Below, in pieces: positions 60,165 to 64,000 of a DNA stretch of 64,000 nucleotides. Source of the stretch: Desmodus rotundus (taxonomy: Eukaryota; Chordata; Mammalia; Chiroptera; Phyllostomidae); the NCBI RefSeq assembly GCF_022682495.2, contig NC_071388.1:83763073-83827072 (forward strand), written 5' to 3'. The notes below the pieces were generated by a model that worked only from the letters and a program-made list of their open reading frames with translations, had not been told where the DNA came from and searched no databases. Position 1 is the stretch's first letter. Every line of letters starts with the position of its first letter. Both the position numbers and the translations under genes were made by a program.

Positions 60165-60900
60165 CCTCCAACAGCTCTGGGGCTGGTGAGCAAACAGGTG
60201 TGGTGCCCACAGAGCCATTTGAACTCACTGGTCTCCTCCCTGATTCAGCTTGAGGATGTTTTTTTCTAGCTCTTACCTTCCACTGTTTTTGAATTTTGAA
60301 GCTCTCTGGGCTTTACTCAGGATCTGTTTAGAGGTTTTTGTTTTGTTTTTCATTTTTTTCTTCCTCTCTCTCTTCCTTTTTCTCTCTTTTTCTGTTAAAA
60401 GGCATTGTTTTCCTGTGAGCTCTAGTTTAGCTCTTTGACCTGACTCCCTAGGGAATCAGGCTGTTTCTTGGGACTCTGTTTGCCACCAATTTGATTCTTT
60501 TGGAACTAGATTGTGCTGCCCTTTGGTGATTCTGTCTGGAGCCCCAGAGCCAGATTGTCCCACTGAAAACTGTGTCATTCACCCTTTGGCCAGGCAGTTT
60601 CAGAAGTAGGCTATTCTATTAGAATGAAGCTGTTTCAGCATATGGCCTGACTCCCTCAGGACTTGGTTGCTTTTCTGAATCTGTGTTGCTCCAGCCATTG
60701 ACCTGACCCCTTTGGGACTGAGCTCTTCAAAAGTGGAACTGTCTGGTAGTAAGTCTACAGGCTACTCACACTGTGTAAAGGCTGCTTAGCTCCTTTTAAA
60801 ACCTTTAAACTATTTCAGTTGTTTTAGCTGTTAGGCTGTTTTGAGAAAAACCTCTGAAAAATAGGACTTCATTTATCTAAATATTTTCAGAGACCTATTA
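60165..60900 (+). other. Retroviral leader (untranslated region before gag)
   Basis: GC-moderate sequence with repeated CTGACTCCCT/TGACC(C)C(C)TTTGG(GA)CT-type units (60437-60720) lies between the primer binding site and the first gag-like frame. A T/C-rich tract lies at 60340-60390. The repeated units may belong to the packaging leader, but no defined signal can be shown. Confidence 0.5.
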
Positions 60901-60914
60901 CAGGAACCCTACCC

Positions 60915-63440
60915 AAATTTATGTTTAAAAACCAAGGTAATGCCTCATGCACATTTTTAACTAAATGGATTGATCTGAGCAAAAGTAATTTAGAACCTCA
61001 GTGGCCATTATGGAAAACTTTTGAAATCCTCAAAGTTATTTTTCTTAAAACTAAATCAGGCAATCATAGCTTTGAAATTTGCAAAACTGAATGGAATGCT
61101 TATTTTTAGTGGGGTTGTTACTGGAGCTTAGTTCTTCTCGCCAACGCAGTGAAGAGTTATAGATCAGTGAGTGGGTGACTAAGAGTTTTATTACTATGCC
61201 ATTAAAGAAGAGAACAGGCCTGCCAAGGGTGGCAAGAAAAGGCATGAGTCTCCTGAATCTGCAGCCTTAAGTACACGGATGATTGTATTTGCATAGGGGA
61301 GGGGTTGCATGTTGATTGACAGATACTTTGGTCATATAACTTTAGTCTTATCTATGCATGCTCTTTCCCATGATTCTCCTTGACTGCCCACATGATCAGA
61401 GGTGGTGAAAACTGCAATGAAAATTTTGCTAATTGAAATTATTTTACAACCAGGATGGTTAACTGAAACTATTTCAACTATTTGCCTTGGGTCAACAAGC
61501 AAGGGTGGTTCCCCCCTTCCTTCTCCCCCTTGTTGCTTATTTCTAACTGCTGCCTAAAGGATATTGAAACTTCTAATCATTACCAGAAATTTGAAGTAAA
61601 CTCTTTGCAAAATGAAGTTTTAAAATTAACTGAGACTAACAAATATTTAAAGAAAAAGAGGATGGCTTTAGAAGCCTCATGCTCCTCTCCTCCAGCACTA
61701 TCTTGCCCTTCCCCCTTGACTTCTTTATCTTAAGCTCCCCCTTGAGCTATCAGCCCATCCTCAGCCCGGCTTCTTTGTCACAAGCTTTATCTCCAATGCC
61801 ATCTTGCCCTCCATATCCAGCTTCCTTGCCTCACGCTCCCCTCTAGTGCCATTCTCCTCTGAACCTTCTTGCACTCCGTCCTCCTCTATGCCTGCCCTTT
61901 AACATTAAACCCTTTGAGGATCTTGATGAACCACAGTTCCTATAGTCCCAGGACTGAAGAGGAATTGTAATTTATAGTTAAAGAATTTCTTAAGGTAATG
62001 GGACCATCACAGATTTGCTAAACAGTTTAATATGGTTATTCAAACTACCAGCCTGGGTTTCTGATTTATATCAGCAAGTTCATGCTGTAGTCAGTGAAGG
62101 TCTTGATATGGAGAGATCTGATCAGATCACTGGGAAGGAGTAGGAAGGGCCCTAGGAGGAGGTTGCCCAAGGCAATGGTAAACAGTCTAGAATGGGATAG
62201 GCTGAGAAACCGAATGCCTCCAGAGCACATGGACTTATGGGCTAGAATACTTAAAATAAATGGAGAGCAGAGACTGCCTCTCAGGCTATCTTCCCCAAGG
62301 ATGCCTGGATGAAAGTGCTGCAGCTGTCTGTGTTTCCCAAAGGAATGGGATGAAGAAGAAACTCCTGGTGCAGCCTAGGATCGGGCTGGCCTGGCAGAGG
62401 GTGGTGGGGTTGTTCTTCTTTGGGTGACGTAGAGGGAGCAGACTCTGAGTCAAAAGGCTGCCATTCTTCCAAAATTGTGTACCTTTTGTATGTTATGTTG
62501 TTTCAGTTTATAAACTAATTCTATAGAAATAAGATAATTAAAAACTAACAGGGAAAATAATAGGGGAAGTCAGGAGCTAAAGAGTTTAGCCTTATTTCTA
62601 GGCTTAAGTGACTACTGCATGTGGAAAGTTGTTATTCCAAAAACTGTGTAGCTTTTGAATAAAGACTCCTTTCCTTTATCACCAAACCTTTGCCTCCAGA
62701 ATTTTGCCCAGAGGGTGGCAGTGGGCAACAGGTCCCCACTTGCTGTTCAGTAACAGCAAAGCTCAACATTAGATGAGACTTGCCCAATGGTAACATCCTG
62801 AAAGGAATTTAGAAAAACAAACCTGGTTTTTGAAAAAGAAAAAAAGAAAAAAAAAAACTTGCTAGAGACCAAGCAATTGCAGCAATTACAGTAGCCTTTT
62901 AAAAGCTTATTGATCGAAACAAAATAAAGGCTTGTTCACAAAAGTCTGATGACTATCATAATCTTGATGACTATTATAATTGACTACAGACTATTTTTAA
63001 AGAAAACTTTGGCCTTTCCTCAGATGTTGATTCCACTTGGGTAGCCTTTAACTGTACGTTTACTAATGGACTGAACTGAAACCTTTCTTTTTTAGTTAAA
63101 AAAATACCAGGATGGAATGAGAAATTATGCCCACTATAGATTTGATTAATTTGGCAAATAAGCTTGTTGGCCACCTAAACAAGTCACCTAGAAATAAGAC
63201 AACTAGATTTTTAATTTTCAACTCCAGCAAATGAAGTCCCTTTATATGAAACAAAAACCCTCCTACCTTCTGCTTTTATTGAAAAGAGCTAGAACATTAG
63301 AAAATAAATTGTCACCAGCTGAAGAGCTCCAGGCACCCTCATTCATCTAAGCAGCCTTCCCCAGGCCCCTCATTTCTGGTGTCAGGGCTCTGAGGAACTG
63401 TGGTGGCCTTTCCCAATGGTCCCTCTTAACTAAATTGGAG
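60915..63440 (+). pseudogene. gag: Endogenous retroviral gag, broken
   Basis: Gag builds the inner shell of the particle. The first frame (60921-61109) resembles a matrix N-terminus with a C..EW-type segment. A proline/serine/leucine-rich spacer follows (about 61675-61900). Capsid-like sequence starts near 62010, where QFNMVIQT is visible. After the inserted LTR it continues near 63025-63110 with WVAFNCTFTNGLN and LVKK, typical of the capsid C-terminal part. Stops and frameshifts are spread throughout. Capsid and protease similarity place the element in class I (gammaretrovirus-like). No product is expected. Confidence 0.75.
62176..62755 (+). repeat. Second LTR nested inside gag
   Basis: Non-gag sequence separates two halves of the capsid region. 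Candidate edges are TGGTAAACAG (62176) and TTCAGTAACA (62755), with TG...CA ends and the 4-bp direct repeat GCAA on both sides (62172-62175 and 62756-62759). An AATAAA signal at 62658-62663 precedes a TCCTTTCCTTTATC R-U5-like end. It differs from the provirus's own LTR, so it came from another family. A similar TTGCCCAA(GGC)AATGGTAA motif near both edges (62164 and 62780) leaves the exact boundaries open. Confidence 0.6.
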
Positions 63441-63810
63441 ACATTTTTCTCCAGACTGGGAATAAATTTTTCCCTGTCCTTACTGACACCAGAGCTATAC
63501 TCTCAATGATAAACTCCACTGCTCTAAAGCAGCCCCTGCCTGAGAATAATAAGATAGTTCAAATAGTCAGAATCTTAAATAAAACTCAACAGGTTCCTGT
63601 CTCTGAACCCACTCCTCTTTGTCCAGGCTCTTTAACAGATTCACACCCTTTTCTCCTTCGTTCCTCTGCTCCTAGTCCTTTGTTAGACCAAGACTTCCTA
63701 AAGAAGCATTTTGTGGAAATTTTTTTCTCCCAAAAGAGGGAAGTAGTCCTATCACCTGATATTTGGACAGAAGTAGCTGTCCAAATAGCCAATCAGATGA
63801 AGTAAAGGAC
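63440..63810 (+). pseudogene. pro: Endogenous retroviral protease, active site mutated
   Basis: Retroviral aspartic protease cleaves Gag and Pol. The frame open through 63805 reads LTDTRA at the active-site position, so the catalytic Asp is kept but the invariant Gly of the D-T/S-G triad is Arg. Downstream, SHPFLL and a LLDQDFL segment (near 63680-63700) correspond to the flap-side strand and the LLGRDLL-like motif with Gly and Arg changed. It follows gag directly and leads into pol, as in gammaretrovirus-like elements. The changes predict no activity. Confidence 0.8.
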
Positions 63811-64000
63811 CCTTCAACAGCTTTTATTCCATTACCTTTGGTGCTATGGCTAAATCTGGGAATACTGGACATCCACCCCTATTAGATCAGATGCCATCCC
63901 CTTTTATGGGGAAAATCCTCAGCTTATGTTGGCAGAATCCAAAGTGCCCCTCCTATTAAGATTCTAATAGATGCCTCAAAACCCCTTTCCAGAAAAATTA
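63811..64000 (+). pseudogene. pol: Start of endogenous retroviral pol (reverse transcriptase), cut by window edge
   Basis: Sequence after the protease stop reads, with shifts and stops, like the linker before reverse transcriptase. The DASKPLS segment near 63970-63990 corresponds to the conserved proline-containing region upstream of the RT fingers. The rest of pol, env and the 3' LTR would lie beyond 64000 if present. Confidence 0.6.

Noticed and set aside
1..64000. Young Helitron, piggyBac or SPIN-type elements known from some vesper bats
   Set aside because: I looked for TTAA-flanked piggyBac ends, CTRR hairpin ends and SPIN-like hAT ends and found none that I could support. Short or diverged copies could have been missed.

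Overview
The window looks like a mammalian, AT-rich, gene-poor stretch of a bat genome. I infer a yangochiropteran bat from six copies of a tRNA-derived SINE with the Ves layout: a tRNA-like head with GGTTCGA/ATCCCCAG-type box sequences, a CT/GA-rich body and a TCAATAAA-type tail. The young L1 and HAL1 3' ends also fit the types I know from bats and other laurasiatherians. I see no multi-exon host gene, no RNA gene, no CRISPR array and nothing prokaryotic. Nearly every open reading frame is either short chance sequence or part of a transposable element. Species, chromosome and neighbouring genes cannot be told from this sequence. Repeat family names come from recognition, not from a database search.

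Layout. 1-12 kb: a decayed CR1/L3 reverse-transcriptase remnant (minus), an unresolved GC-rich block at 2.6-4.0 kb, two minus-strand Ves SINEs, an old L1 3' part, a probable minus-strand LTR at 9.1-9.8 kb, an unresolved GC-rich patch at 10.85-11.3 kb and a MER20. 12-18 kb: an L2 tail, an L1 3'UTR, a Ves SINE with target duplication, a mariner that carries a MER20-like core, and a minus-strand LTR at 17.4-18.0 kb. 18.8-25 kb: an ancient plus-strand L1 interrupted by two younger minus-strand LINE tails, a second CR1/L3 remnant, a MIR, and a young 5'-truncated L1 with an open ORF2 C-terminus and a 12-bp target duplication.

25-40 kb: mostly unannotated AT-rich DNA with MIR, MLT1-type LTRs, a Ves SINE, an L1 tail and an internally deleted mariner. 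40.3-42.9 kb: a complete-looking HAL1 (half-LINE) with ORF1 and imperfect target duplications. 44-48 kb: a GC-rich patch and a minus-strand retrocopy of a gene I cannot name. 50-59 kb: old L1 pieces, L1 tails, a solo LTR, a Ves SINE, MER5-type hAT fragments and a MIR. 59.8-64 kb: the 5' end of a class I endogenous retrovirus (5' LTR, primer binding site, broken gag, protease, start of pol) with another LTR nested in gag. It runs off the right edge.

No new functional system is evident. The best leads are the mariner/MER20 chimera, the L1 with a possible 3' transduction, the full-length HAL1, the unnamed retrocopy, and the nested LTR inside the endogenous retrovirus.
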